A stretch of DNA of 64,000 nt from Diogma glabrata. Lineage: Eukaryota > Arthropoda > Insecta > Diptera > Cylindrotomidae. The stretch lies in the NCBI GenBank assembly GCA_963693315.1, contig OY856186.1, positions 378,058,423-378,122,422 of the forward strand, written 5' to 3'. The number at the start of each line of letters is the position of its first letter. Positions within the stretch are counted from its first letter, which is position 1. Shown here in pieces: positions 32,838-48,860 of this stretch. Position numbers and translations under genes: made by a program. The notes beneath the pieces are model-generated. The model was not told the DNA's origin and searched no databases. It was given only the letters and a program-made list of their open reading frames with translations.

Positions 32838-34103
32838 CCCAGCTAGCACAGATTTCGATTTGTAACATAAATATGTTACAATTCGGTTGCAATTCAGTTT
32901 TTTGAAACAAATTTAGTCACATATGGGTTATAGTACAGTTTCGACTTAGCGATTGGCAACAAATCATTCGGCTCAGTTACAATACTGTTTTTATTTTGTT
33001 ACGGAAAAATACACTTGTTGTTAAAATGTTTCATAAAAGTTGCAAAGACAGAAGTTATGTTTAAGTTCAATTAACGTTAATAAAACTTATATTTTTGTAA
33101 CGCATTTAAAAACTGTTATATTATTGTAGTTGTCACAAATCCAGTAACGAGCTAGCAACATTGATGTGACTACACATATTTTCCTCAAATTACTGTTACA
33201 AGGACGTTGCAGCGAATTTTTTATTTAGTTTCAATGACAGAAAAAACAAGCATGCTACAATGAAGTTGTTATACAGTTGCAATGACAGAAGAAGAAAACG
33301 AATCGAGTACTTTAATTTTAGATAGCCCATTAGTAACAGGGACGCTGCAATGAGGTTTTTATTTAGTTTCAAGAACTTTGGAAGCAATCTGTCTTGAAGC
33401 TGTATGTTCGCCATATTTTTCGTTGTTCTATGTATTTCCTACGCCATGCGGTTTTATTTGAGAAGATTCGAATGTGATTTTGACTATAGTATTATTTATT
33501 TCCTCTAACAATTTACGGTGCAATATGACACTAGGAGCGTTTGAAAAAGGTATTTAGATATATATTTGTGGATTTTATGGTTATAATAAAAATTCACAAA
33601 TTTTCCAGTTTTCCAATTATTTTCCGAATTTTCAACTTTTGGGTGGCGCGTAAATTTTCCAGAGGTAAAACAACCACACTCGTTGACCAAATGGCATCCG
33701 TTATAAAATTTTGGTCTAAAAATCATGAAGTTTTTCATTTTCAAAGTACTTATTGAGTTATGTCTGACTTTTTTAACTTATAAAACTTATAAATTATTTC
33801 AATAAAAATCATGTAAAGGAATACTTGTTAAAAACATTTTTAAAACATTACAATATACAACTGAAATAAACCAAAACATTCGTTGTTTCATCTTGTTGCG
33901 TGCAACTTTAGTTTGTTACAACAGCACATTTTAAACATAGCTATAACACATTTGTCGCCCAATTGCGACCAAAGATGTATCAAAATATACCGTAAATTCT
34001 GCTTTTTCTGTCGCAATGGAGCTACAGTTGCGTTACATATCTAATCTTGTGACTCTTTTATTTGTTACATTAGCTCTATTGCTACAAATTTGTGCTAGCT
34101 GGG
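32838..34103 (+). mobile_element. CCCAGCTAGCAC-ended element, copy A
   Basis: 1266 bp, starting CCCAGCTAGCACAGATTTCG and ending ACAAATTTGTGCTAGCTGGG, so the ends are ~18-bp inverted repeats differing at one base. The interior has alternating runs of GTTACA/TGTAAC words and no transposase. The flanks are continuous with each other in the related locus at 51800-52000, which lacks it. The ORF pair 33505-33744 and 33541-33756 has no known motif. Confidence 0.85.
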
Positions 34104-34278
34104 AAAATACTTGTACTTTAACAAAGAGTTATGTTTGATATACATCGCTGCCCAAAACTAAAAACCATATCCTCATAAAAGTTTTTTGCAGAAAACTATA
34201 CCAAAATCCTTAACCCAGACCTAAGTCTTGATATCTCAGAGCTGTGAGATTTCAGCCCCTCCATATTTTTAGTAATAA
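34104..34278. repeat. spacer between the two inverted elements, paralogue of 51820-51995
   Basis: Words such as AATACTTGTACTTTAACAAA, GTTTGATATACATCGCTGCC and TCTTGATATCTCAGAG occur in the same order at 51824-51962. It is part of the host repeat that both elements invaded. Confidence 0.8.
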
Positions 34279-35525
34279 CCCAGCTAGCACAAATTTGTAG
34301 CAATAGAGCTAATGTAACAAATGAAATAGTCGCAAGATTAGATATGTAACACAACTGTAGCTCTATTGCGACAGAAAAAGCAGAATTTACGGTATTTTTT
34401 GTAACAAATTTGGTCGCAATAAGGCGACAAATGGGTTATAGCTATGTTTAAAATGTGTTGATGTATCAAACTGATGCACGCAACAAGATGTAACAACGAA
34501 TTTTTTTTTGTTTCAGTTGCATATTGTAATGTTTTAAAAATGTTTTTAATAAGTTTTCCTTTACATGATTTTTATTGAAATAATTTATAAGTTTTAACAA
34601 TCAGACACTACTCAATATGTACTTTGAAATCGAAAAATTTCATGATTTTTAGATCAAAATTTTATAACGGATGCCATTTTGCCGATGAGTGTGGGTGTTT
34701 TACCTCTGGAAAATTAACGCGCACCCCAAAAAATGAAAATTTGGAAAAAAGTAGAAAAGTAGAAAATTTTCGAATTTTCATTATCACCATAAAATTCACA
34801 TCTATATATCTAAATACAGTTTTCAATGCTTCTAGTGTCATATTGCACCATAAATTGTTATAGGAAGTAAATAATACTATAGTCAAAATCACATTGGAAT
34901 TTTCTCAAATAAAACCGCATGGTGTAGGAAATACATAAAACAACGAAAAATATGGCGAACATAGAACATCAAGACAGATTTCTTCCATAGTTTTTGAAAC
35001 TGAATAAAAAGCTCATTGCAGCGTTCTTGTATCTAATTGGCTGTCTAAAATTATTGCGCTCGACTAATTGCAGCGTCCTTGTAATTAACTAAATTTCTTC
35101 AACTACAATGCTCGAATCTTGTTTTTTCTGTCATTGCAACTAAATAAAAACCTCACTGCAGCGTCCTTGTAACAGTAACTTGATGAAAATTTGTTAGTCA
35201 CATCAATATTGCTAGCTCGTTACTGCTCGGCAACTACAATAAAATAACATTTTTAAGACGTGCTACAAAACGACATGTTTTATTGACGTTAATTGAACTT
35301 AAACATAACTTTTTTTTGTGTAACTTTCATGGAACATTTTAACAACAAATGTATTTTTCTGTAACAAAATTAAAACAGTATTGTGACTGAGCCGAATGAT
35401 TTGTTGCCAATCGCTAAGTCAAAACTGTTATATAACCCATATGTGACTAAATTTGTTTTAAAAAACTGAATTACAACCGAATTGTAACATATTTATGTTA
35501 CAAATCGAAATCTGTGCTAGCTGGG
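34279..35525 (-). mobile_element. CCCAGCTAGCAC-ended element, copy B (inverted)
   Basis: 1247 bp, starting CCCAGCTAGCACAAATTTGT and ending AAATCTGTGCTAGCTGGG: the same element as copy A in the opposite orientation, 175 bp away. Matching internal landmarks include TGACTAAATTTGTTT and AAAAATTTCATGATTTTT. Copies A and B together form an inverted repeat of about 2.7 kb. ORF 34624-34863 is the counterpart of 33505-33744. Confidence 0.85.
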
Positions 35526-35835
35526 AAGTTTTCTCCTTACTACTTGACAATTGTATTTCGAGAAAGGTATTTTGATTAAATTTATTTTTTTGTGGCTTTT
35601 AAAAGTTTTTGTATTTTTTTTAGTTTTAATTTTCTGTTAATTTATAGGATTCTGTTTTTTATAAACAGTAAAATGTGTTTTTCCTTTATGTAAATGAATA
35701 CGATTTTAAAGAAATTAATCAATCATTTTCAATTAATATATACATATAAACGTATATATTTTTATATTATAAGAATTTTATCAATCAGGTAATACCAAAA
35801 AAAATAAATACTGAATAAGTTTTTCGTTCTTTTTT

Positions 35836-38477
35836 AGGGTTCCATTTTTATCACATTTCCGTGTTTTTCCATTATTTCGATTATCTCGTGAACCATTAAC
35901 CCGATGAACTTAAAATTTGAGGTGCTTATAAAACTAACCTATCCACACAAGATGGTGGGTTAAAAAATAATAAAGCTGTGTTCGTTTGTTTTAAAGAGGT
36001 ACGATGCAAAGCCTTTGAAAACATACATTTGTTTAGCGAGACGAATAGGGTATCATATGAAAGGGCTTTATTTCAGCATTATTTAAAAATATATTTTGGA
36101 ATTTTACACCTCACCATTTTTTGTATAATTTGGAAAAATGACAATTTCTGGATGTTTTATTGCCCCGATTAACTCCGACCCTACTTCATCGAAAATCTTG
36201 AAATATATTTGGAATGATAGAAAATTGAGTAGGTTGTTAATGAAAAATATAGAAAAGTGGCAGATACTCATAACTATATTTATTAAAGGGGTAGGAATGT
36301 CAAAGGGTAAAAACATCATTTAAGACCAGGTCATGTGGGGTGTCATTTGAAAGAGCACTTGATTTTAGAAATATTGCCATTTTTTTTAGAATTTTGCAAT
36401 GCAAAGTTTTTGAATTATTATCAATAAAGTGACACAAAAAGTTGGTTCCCCCCTTGCATTTCGAGCCTAATTAACAGAAAAATTTGAAAAAATTCACAGA
36501 GACAGGAAGTCTGATAAACTCTGAACGAAAAATATAGCGAACTCTCAAATAATTATATTTTTGTGCTTTTAAGGGATTGGGGTGGGGAAGGGTGAAAAAA
36601 ACTTTTTTGAACGAGGCGAGTGGGGTATCATTTGAAAGACCACCAAGTTTCAGAAACTTTACAATTTTTTTTAGAATTTTGCGGTACACAGTTTTTGAGT
36701 TATTCTAAAAATGTGCAAATTCCAGACCGTCCCCCCTCCCCCCCCCCCCTTACGTTTCGACACTGATAGACAGCAAAATTGAAAAAATTCATAGAGACTT
36801 CATAGAAGTTTGCTATATTTTGAACGAAAATTTTAGTAAACTCTCAAATAATTATATTCCGGTGTGCTTAGGGGATGGGTGTAATGAGGGTAAAAAAAAC
36901 TTTTTTTGACCCAAGTGAATGGGATGTCATTTGAAAGAACACTCAATTTCCAAAACATTGCAATTGTTTTTAGAATTTTCCGGTACTCAGTTTTTGAGTT
37001 ATTCTAAAAAATGTGCAAATTCAAGACCGTTCTAACCCCCACCCCCGCCTCTACGTTGCGACACTGATTGACAGAAAAAATTGAAAAAATTCATAGAGAC
37101 AGGAAGTTTGCTATATTTTGAACGAAAATTATAGCGAACTCTCAAATAATTATATTTCTGTGTGTTTAGGGGATGGGTGTAAGGAGGGTAAAAAAAAACT
37201 TTTTTTGACCCAAGCAAGTGGGGTATCATTTGAAAGAGCACCAAATTTCCAAAACATTAGAATTTTTTTAGAATTTTCCGGTACGCAGTTTTTGATTTAT
37301 TCTAAAAAATGTGCAAATTCCAGACCATTCCCCCCCCCCTACGTTTCGACACTGATAGACAGAAAAAATTGAAAAAATTCATGGACACAGGAAGTTTGCT
37401 ATATTTTTAACGAAAATTATAGCAAACTCTCAAATAATTATATTTCTGTGTGTGTAGGGGATGGGTGTAAGGAGGGTAAAACAAAACTTTTTTTGACCGA
37501 AGCCAGTGGGGTATCATTTGAAAGAGCTCCGAATTTCAGAAACTTGGCAATTTATTTTAAGAATTTTCCGGTACACAGTTTTTGATTTATTCTAAAAAAT
37601 GTGCAAATTACAGACCGTTCCCCCTCCCCCCCCCCCCTACGTTTCGACACTGATAGACAGAACAAATTGAAAAAACTCATAGAGACAGGAAGTTTGTTAT
37701 ATTTTGAACGAAAATTATAACAAACTCACAAATAATTATATTTCTGTGTGTTTAGGGGATGGGTGTAAGGAGGGTAAAAAAAAACTGCTTTTGACCCAAG
37801 CGAATGGGGTGTCATTTGAAAGAACACCAAATTTCAGAAACATTGCAATTTTTTTTAGAATTTTCCGGTACACAGTTTTTGCGTTATTCTAAAATATGTG
37901 CAAATTCCAGACCGTTGCCCCCCTCTACCCTACGTCTCGACACTGACAGACAGAAAAAATTTAAACATTCATAGAGACCGGAAGTTTGCTATATTTTGAA
38001 CGAAAATTATAGCGAACTCTCAAATAATTATATTTCTGTGTGTTTAGGGGATGGGTGTAAGGAGGGTAAAAAAAACTTTTTTGGAACCATACGAGTGGGG
38101 TGTCATTTGAAAGAACACTTAATTTAAGAAACATAGCAACATTTTTTAGAATTCTGCGATGCACAGTTTTTTAGTTATTCATAAAAAAAAGTGCGATTTT
38201 AAGTGTATGTATACCACCCCATATTTCGACGCTGATTTATAGAACAAATATTCCCAATTTAGACCATTAAAATACTGGTTAAATCTTTCTTTAGCTAACA
38301 TAAACAGCTATGGATAAGGTTTAACCGCAAGTAACATTTTTGATCAATGTAGATGTGACGTTTACGATTAAACATTTATTCTGTTTTGCGTCCATAGTCT
38401 GGCGATATAAAGACTTTACAACATAACTTTATGTCATTTATTTTTGATAATGTGTTCTTATGCATTCACGGAACCCT
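35836..38477. mobile_element. AGGGTTCC...GGAACCCT element carrying a ~293-bp tandem array
   Basis: AGGGTTCC (35836-35843) and GGAACCCT (38470-38477) are inverted 8-bp ends. The inner right end holds TAAAGACTTTAC and other short palindromes, and beyond the right end lie GCGAATTTTATTCGC and CACTTGCCCGAC. The layout recalls repeats known from insects (notably Lepidoptera) that end in a GGAACCCT...GCGAG..CTCGC hairpin. No protein is encoded. The array inside is described separately. Confidence 0.5.
35870..38260. repeat. ~293-bp tandem repeat, about eight units
   Basis: Landmarks recur in order: CGACACTGATAGACAGA, TTTGCTATATTTTGAACGAA, CTCAAATAATTATATTTCTG, GGGGATGGGTGTAAGGAGGG, GTGGGGTATCATTTGAAAGA, TTAGAATTTTCCGGTACACA and a C-run of 7-13 bases. 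CACTGAT occurs at about 36760, 37060, 37348, 37647 and 37938. The first two units (35870-36450) are more diverged than those at 36470-38050. ORFs of ~70 codons on both strands are repeat translations. Confidence 0.88.
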
Positions 38478-38627
38478 TGGCGAGCGAATTTTATTCGCAC
38501 TTGCCCGACTTTTTAGGTAGATTTCAATCTACCTATTGCAATGTGCTTCATCTCGGAATTTTGAAAAAAATTTTGTGCCAAACTACTATATATGATAAGC
38601 GGAGACGAAAAAACAAAAAAAAAATTT

Positions 38628-41275
<2,648 letters not shown>

Positions 41276-41276
41276 G

Positions 41277-42342
<1,066 letters not shown>

Positions 42343-43686
42343 ACGAAATGAGATATAACGAAAACGACCAGCCCTCTCACGGTCGCATTTGTTGAGGTAG
42401 ATCAAAAAAAATTTCTGTATTTGTGTGTTCTAATAAAATATTGGACAAGTTCGTGAATCAGTAAAATCCGACACGTGGTTAAGGAACTAGAGGCTTTTTT
42501 ATGAAAAAAGTTGATTTCTTAAAACCGTTATAACGGCCGTTTGAATACTAATATTTCAAAAAAATTAACAGATTTAGAATCTTTGGAATCTTTTTTATTA
42601 ATTTGTTTTAAAAATAGACCTCTGCAAATAGAGGTTCCTGAGTGAGCGGCTCCAACAAAAAAATTTGCAAAAAAAAATTTTTTTTTTAAACAACCGGTAC
42701 TCTCACGGTCGCATTTGTAAAGCCAGATCAAAAAACCTTTTTAAAATGTGCGTTTTTCAATATCTTGGACAAGTTCCTAAATCAGCCCGATACAATACAT
42801 GGTTAAGAAACTAGAGGCTTTATACTAGAAAAAAATGCTGTTTTTAGATCCGTTATAACGGCCGTTTGGGTTCTAATATTTTTAAAAACTTCATAAATTT
42901 AGAATTTTTAAAACCTTTTTAATCAGTTTCTTTAAAAAAAAAAACCTCCGCAGTTGGAGGTTTCTGAGTGAGTGGCTCCAACAAAAAAGCTTGTAAAACA
43001 CAAAATGCGTTTGAATCAACCGGCGCTCTCACGGTTGCATTTTGGGAGCCAGATCAAAAAACCTTTCTTAAAAATGTGTGTTTTATTAATATCTTGGACA
43101 AGTTCCTAAATCAGAAAAATCTGACGCATGGTTAAGGAACTAGAGGCTTTATACTAGAAAAAAAAAGTGATTTTTTTAATCCGTTATAACGGCCGTTTGG
43201 ATACTAATATTTTTAAAATCTTCATAAATTTAGAATCTGTAGTAACATTTTAATTCGTTTCTTATAAATATAAACCTCTGCAGTTAGAGGTTTTTGACTT
43301 GTTGGCTTCAACAAAAAAGTTTGCAACAATCCCCAACTACAATTTCCAAAAACCTTATAACAGTCAATGTCAACCTTATAACAGTCAAAACAATAAAAGT
43401 TTTGAATAGAAGAAATTAATTTTTTTTTCTTAGAAATAAACTATTTTGATATTTTGCAGTAATTGCACGACATATGATATAGAGTAGGTTTGTGACATAA
43501 ATTGTCACACACATGTTCTGAGGTAGATTTGATATTTGTTTGTTGCAAAATTGGATAGATATAATTTTGCTTATAGGTAGCTAGTTTTCTTTTTAAAATT
43601 TGTTCGATATCTGTTTGAAATTAGTTTGTTTTGTTTAAACTAATCTGATACATCAGATTCTACTGGCACACAAAACGGGATCTCGA

Positions 43687-43690
<4 letters not shown>
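42343..43690. repeat. hairpin-monomer block, tandem copy 1 of a 1423-bp duplication
   Basis: It contains three monomers of the kind at 13583-14540 (CCGTTATAACGG palindromes near 42525, 42850 and 43182) and the ~390-bp tail. It matches 43766-45113 base for base at a constant offset of 1423 with only a few substitutions seen (for example C/A at 42777/44200 and A/G near 42944). It ends GATCTCGATCTC, then (TA)n at 43691-43765. ORFs 42528-42731 and 43951-44154 are identical copies without motifs. Confidence 0.92.
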
Positions 43691-43761
<71 letters not shown>

Positions 43762-43765
43762 ATAT
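43691..43765. repeat. (TA)n junction between duplicate blocks
   Basis: TA run with a TTTA interruption at 43747, the same TTTATATATA... pattern that precedes the first block at 42327-42342. It marks the junction of the tandem duplication. Confidence 0.95.
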
Positions 43766-45113
43766 ACGAAATGAGATATAACGAAAACGACCAGCCCTCT
43801 CACGGTCGCATTTGTTGAGGTAGATCAAAAAAAATTTCTGTATTTGTGTGTTCTAATAAAATATTGGACAAGTTCGTGAATCAGTAAAATCCGACACGTG
43901 GTTAAGGAACTAGAGGCTTTTTTATGAAAAAAGTTGATTTCTTAAAACCGTTATAACGGCCGTTTGAATACTAATATTTCAAAAAAATTAACAGATTTAG
44001 AATCTTTGGAATCTTTTTTATTAATTTGTTTTAAAAATAGACCTCTGCAAATAGAGGTTCCTGAGTGAGCGGCTCCAACAAAAAAATTTGCAAAAAAAAA
44101 TTTTTTTTTTAAACAACCGGTACTCTCACGGTCGCATTTGTAAAGCCAGATCAAAAAACCTTTTTAAAATGTGCGTTTTTCAATATCTTGGACAAGTTCA
44201 TAAATCAGCCCGATACAATACATGGTTAAGAAACTAGAGGCTTTATACTAGAAAAAAATGCTGTTTTTAGATCCGTTATAACGGCCGTTTGGGTTCTAAT
44301 ATTTTTAAAAACTTCATAAATTTAGAATTTTTAAAACCTTTTTAATCAGTTTCTTTAAAAAAAAAGACCTCCGCAGTTGGAGGTTTCTGAGTGAGTGGCT
44401 CCAACAAAAAAGCTTGTAAAACACAAAATGCGTTTGAATCAACCGGCGCTCTCACGGTTGCATTTTGGGAGCCAGATCAAAAAACCTTTCTTAAAAATGT
44501 GTGTTTTATTAATATCTTGGACAAGTTCCTAAATCAGAAAAATCTGACGCATGGTTAAGGAACTAGAGGCTTTATACTAGAAAAAAAAAGTGATTTTTTT
44601 AATCCGTTATAACGGCCGTTTGGATACTAATATTTTTAAAATCTTCATAAATTTAGAATCTGTAGTAACATTTTAATTCGTTTCTTATAAATATAAACCT
44701 CTGCAGTTAGAGGTTTTTGACTTGTTGGCTTCAACAAAAAAGTTTGCAACAATCCCCAACTACAATTTCCAAAAACCTTATAACAGTCAATGTCAACCTT
44801 ATAACAGTCAAAACAATAAAAGTTTTGAATAGAAGAAATTAATTTTTTTTTCTTAGAAATAAACTATTTTGATATTTTGCAGTAATTGCACGACATATGA
44901 TATAGAGTAGGTTTGTGACATAAATTGTCACACACATGTTCTGAGGTAGATTTGATATTTGTTTGTTGCAAAATTGGATAGATATAATTTTGCTTATAGG
45001 TAGCTAGTTTTCTTTTTAAAATTTGTTCGATATCTGTTTGAAATTAGTTTGTTTTGTTTAAACTAATCTGATACATCAGATTCTACTGGCACACAAAACG
45101 GGATCTCGATCTC
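43766..45113. repeat. hairpin-monomer block, tandem copy 2
   Basis: Near-identical to 42343-43690. Unlike copy 1 it continues past GATCTCGATCTC into the element's right end (GAAATCTACCTATTTCT), so copy 1 is the one cut short at a (TA)n. Confidence 0.92.
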
Positions 45114-45157
45114 GAAATCTACCTATTTCTAGCGGATATACGTGCTGCTTGGACTTT

Positions 45158-46037
45158 TTTAAAATTAAATATTATTTTTGTTAAATAATAAACAGTGATC
45201 AAAAATTATTTTCATGGTGTTTTAATTTCAAATAGATTTATACTACAGTCCATTAGATTTTCTACGTACATAACTTTGGTACTTCGAGTCGGATAATTGA
45301 AATAAATATTGAAATTAATATAACGCCATTTTGTGTTCCATCATAATCGACGAAATTAGATTTTTTTTGGTAAAGAAAACGACACGAAGTTTATCGATTC
45401 TTAATAAAACGACGATAATAATAAAAAGAAGGATATAATATATAACAAATCTATGTACAACGATCGAGAAGAAAAGAAACAAAGAAACAAAATATATAGT
45501 ACGTGTTTATGTGGTTTTTGGTTTATATGGTGATGAATGTTCTTTGTGTTGGGGAACTTTTCTACAACGACGTTTGAAATATATAAAAAAAAATGAGATT
45601 ATAAGTCAGCTGATTCATCAATCAATCTACATAGAAGCGTGAAAAAAGAATTTCATGTTACCGGAATTTGTATTGGGATTTGCTTGAAAAATATTTATGT
45701 AAATATTGGACTAGGTTTTTATTAAACCATTGATGTAGTAGCTAAGTAAAAGGTATTTGTTCATTACAAAATGGTATTGTGAAGCAATAAACTTTTTTGG
45801 TGAGATTAAATATTTTTGTGTCAAAATAGAAATAATTATAAACTTTTAAATTAATGTGAAATGTCATAAATTTAACTAAGAAAAAGACATTACATAGTAA
45901 TATTCTGCATGTATTATATTTTATAAGTGTTATTCGAATAATGAGTTATTGTTTTAGTTAATTTGAATTAATTATTATATTTTTTAAAATTCTAATTCTA
46001 TTTTCTGTTAGTGTGTGTTGATATATTAAAAAAAAAC
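45158..46037 (+). other. 5' flank or LTR/leader of the BEL/Pao element
   Basis: Positions 45183-45258 (ATTTTCATGGTGTTTTAATT, CTACAGTCCATTAGATTTTC) recur at 51184-51258 at the far end of the BEL body with about 6 differences. This may be the surviving part of an LTR pair. No TATA or primer site is certain. There is a TATTAAAAAAAAACATGG context at the gag start. Otherwise AT-rich. Confidence 0.45.
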
Positions 46038-47130
46038 ATGGATGAACAATTTTTTAAACGTTCATTGAATAGTTTAAAGGGTTCACTTACTCGTACTAAA
46101 AATAAATTAGCCATTCGTAAGGGTGATAGTTCATTGTCAGAGTTAGATGTGCTGTTGCGTTGCGTCCGGGAGTAGGGTGGTAAAAATTCGAAAGTTCTCT
46201 GTTGGAATTAGAAAATATTTCTCCTCAGGAAGCAGAATCGTATTCAATTGAAGAATTTGAGGATGACGTCAGCGTTGTGGAAATTGAAATTTTGGATTTA
46301 ATTAAAGCGAAATCGAATACCTGTAATACACCTAGTTCAAATGGCCCAAGCACTAATGACATTTCACTTCGTTTACCGTTTCCACAAATCCCTGTCCTTA
46401 CTTTTGATGGTCAATTCACAAACTGGGTTAGTTTCAAAGAAATTTTTGCACGAACTTATTCACAATAATTCTAAAATGTCTCCTGTTTTTAAATTTCATT
46501 ATCTGCATGATAGCTTAGCTAATACTGATGCAAGTGATTTCATTGAAGGAATTCCATATACTTGTGCTAATCATGAACAAGTGTGGACTAGTTTGTGTGA
46601 GTTCTATGGTAACGATGATAGGACAGTAGAAATTCATATGTCGTTTTTATATTTCTTAAAGCCTCTAAAGGACGAGTCAAATGTTAAGTCCCTACGGGAA
46701 TTTACCAAGAATGTGATGAAACATTACAACGCGTTAAAGGTTCTAAAAATTCCCGTTGAACATTGGGACATTTATTTAATATTTCACATACTGAATCTGG
46801 TTTATCCTTCATTACGCAAAGAAATTTATAAAAAACGATCTTTAAACAAGAAAATTACATTTTTAGAGGTAATTGACATATTAAATAACTATGCCAGACT
46901 TTTGGAATCGACAACAGTATCAACAGTGTCAACTACATCTAAATTTATTAAAAATTCTCAAGTTTTTACGTCTAAATCTTCTGATAATTCGAAAAAATAT
47001 ACATTTAAGAGTTATGATCCTCAGCCCCGACGAGAAACTAACCACTCTTTAATTTCAACGAAACTTAATTGTTTTATTGCAAGGAAAATTATTCAATTTA
47101 TTCTTGCAAAAAGTTCTCAAATTTAAGCTG
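46038..47130 (+). pseudogene. BEL/Pao gag
   Basis: ATG at 46038 gives 45 codons (FFKRSLNSLKGSLTRTKNKL) to a TAG at 46173. The frame 46202-46468 resumes with LPFPQIPVLTFDGQFTNWVS, the entry to the DUF1759 capsid. A one-base shift near 46445 moves to the 46341 frame: KFHYLHDSLANTDASDFIEG, NHEQVWTSLCEFYGNDDR, then LREFTKNVMKHYNALKVL and EVIDILNNYARLLES. A further shift near 47068 leads into the zinc-knuckle frame. Gag forms the particle. All expected capsid landmarks are present, so the copy was once full-length. Confidence 0.88.
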
Positions 47131-48076
47131 GTCAGAACGCAATGAGTGGGTACAAAAGGAAAATGTATGTTTTAATTGTTTTCAAAATCACCACGTTTCT
47201 CGTTGTAAAACAGCAGGTTGTAGAATTTGCCATAGATTGCATAATACATTGCTACATTTTCAATACAAAAAACCAATAGAATCTACTAGTTATACAAATC
47301 CGAACAATAATACGAACCCAGTGACTCACAGCACAAGTAGCTCGGACTCTACTAAAGAATCAGATCAGTCCTGTAACTTATCCCAACCTAAACCAGAAGT
47401 GGCATTCATATCGGTTAGTTCTAGTAATATGTCTGAAATAAAATCTAGTGCATCTGAATCGAATTCTAGTATAAATTTATGTTCCGTTTCACAAATTTCA
47501 CTTTCTACAGCAGTTATATGGGTAACAACTTCCAAGGGTGTACGACTTCCTTGTCGAGCCTTATTAAATCAAGGTTCGCAGTCTAATTTTATTACAAATG
47601 CATTTTGCCTAAAGTTGTGTGCTTCACGACACCGAGTAAACATACCAATTGCAGGTATACACGACAAAATATCAGTAATAGATTATCAAGTTAATTTAAC
47701 ATTAAATTCTAGAGTTTCAGCTTATCAAGCAAATTTAAGTTTTTTGATTTTACCAAAGATTGCTAATAGTTTACCCTTGTGTCCTGTCAAATTTAATATT
47801 GAATATCTACCATCATCAGTCCAATTAGCAGATGCAAAATTTTACATTCCTCAAGAAATTGACATGTTAATTGGCGCTGAAGCATTTTTCGACATAGTAT
47901 GTTATTCTGAAAGTCAAATTGTTTCAAAAGAACTACCACCTTTTCGAAAGACTCAATTGGGTTACATTATATGTGGTAAAATAAATAGTTCTAATGTTTC
48001 GATGATTGCGCCAACGACTTTCCTTTTTTGTTGTAACATAGATGAGTTACACAAACAAGTTCAACGATTCTGTTAG
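47069..48076 (+). pseudogene. BEL/Pao nucleocapsid and aspartic protease
   Basis: The 335-codon frame begins in the Pao zinc array: CKENYSIYSCKKFSNLSWSE, then CFNCFQNHHVSRCKTAGCRIC and HRLHNTLLH. A Ser/Asn-rich linker follows. The DUF1758 protease starts at residue about 155 (STAVIWVTTSKGVRLPCRAL). The catalytic box reads LLNQGSQSNFIT: the Asp usual at the fourth-from-left position (LLDxGSQ) is Asn, so the protease would be inactive. It ends VQLADAKFYIPQEIDMLIGA and TQLGYIICGKI. No start codon is implied; this is gag-pol read-through. Confidence 0.87.
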
Positions 48077-48860
48077 ATTGAGTCAATTGAGTCTGGAAAT
48101 GATTTTTCCTTAGAAGAAAAAGCGTTGTGAGGAAGACTATATCAAAAATGTTCGACGCGATCACATTTCCTTAAAACATATGCAACTTACTGATTATAAT
48201 CCTTCTGATTCTAGTATTTCATATTTTTTGCCTCACCATGTGGTATTTAAGGAAAACGGTAGCACAACAAAAATAAGAGTTGTTTTCAACGCCTCTTGTA
48301 AAACTACGTCGGGTTCTTTTAACTGGTCCCACGATTCAAAATGATGTATCTAGTATGCTCATACGATTCAGAAAATTTCAAATAGCACTAGTTTCAGATA
48401 TTGCAAAAATGTACCGGCAGGTACTTGTACACGACGTCGACAGAAAATGGCAAAATATTGTTTGGAGAAATCGCCTGATTTACAAATTAAATACAGTAAC
48501 GTACGGCACAGCCAGTGCTCCATTTGCAGCTAATCGGACACTAAAAAACTTGCTTCAGATGCATATATTAATCATCTTCGCGCTGCAGAAATATTAGTTA
48601 GAGATTTTTATGTGGATGATCTAGTATCAGGCACTTACAATGAAGAAAACGCTTTGCTTTTAAAAGATGAGCTTAATACCTTTCTTTCTAAAGGCGGATT
48701 CGAAGGTCATCACGCAAGTGGTCATCAAGCAGTAAAAAGATATTTGATGATAATAATAAATTTCAATCAGAGATTTCTGATTTAAGAGTTCCTTGGGAGT
48801 GTGAAAGTGATCTTTTTGTTATATCCGTAGGAACTTTTCAATTAACGAGTAAAATTACAA
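48077..48860 (+). pseudogene. BEL/Pao reverse transcriptase, broken
   Basis: Fragments lie in three frames: YFLPHHVVFKENGSTTKIRV and VFNASC (about 48222-48298), GPTIQNDVSSMLIRFRKFQI, VSDIAKMYRQVLVHDVDRK (first catalytic Asp) and TYGTASAPFAANRTLK (to 48560), then RAAEILVRDFYVDDLVSGTY with the catalytic YVDD (about 48585-48645). The shifts lie near 48292 and 48555, and more follow. The chain between these fragments is collinear, so the RT was complete before decay. Confidence 0.85.

Noticed and set aside
33505..34892. ORFs 33505-33744 and 34624-34863, about 60% alike, as a conserved gene pair
   Set aside because: They are the same stretch of the two inverted CCCAGCTAGC elements; similarity follows from element duplication and there is no known domain.
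42528..44154. Identical ORFs 42528-42731 and 43951-44154
   Set aside because: Identity is due to the 1423-bp tandem duplication; the homologous frame at 13825-14019 is not conserved.
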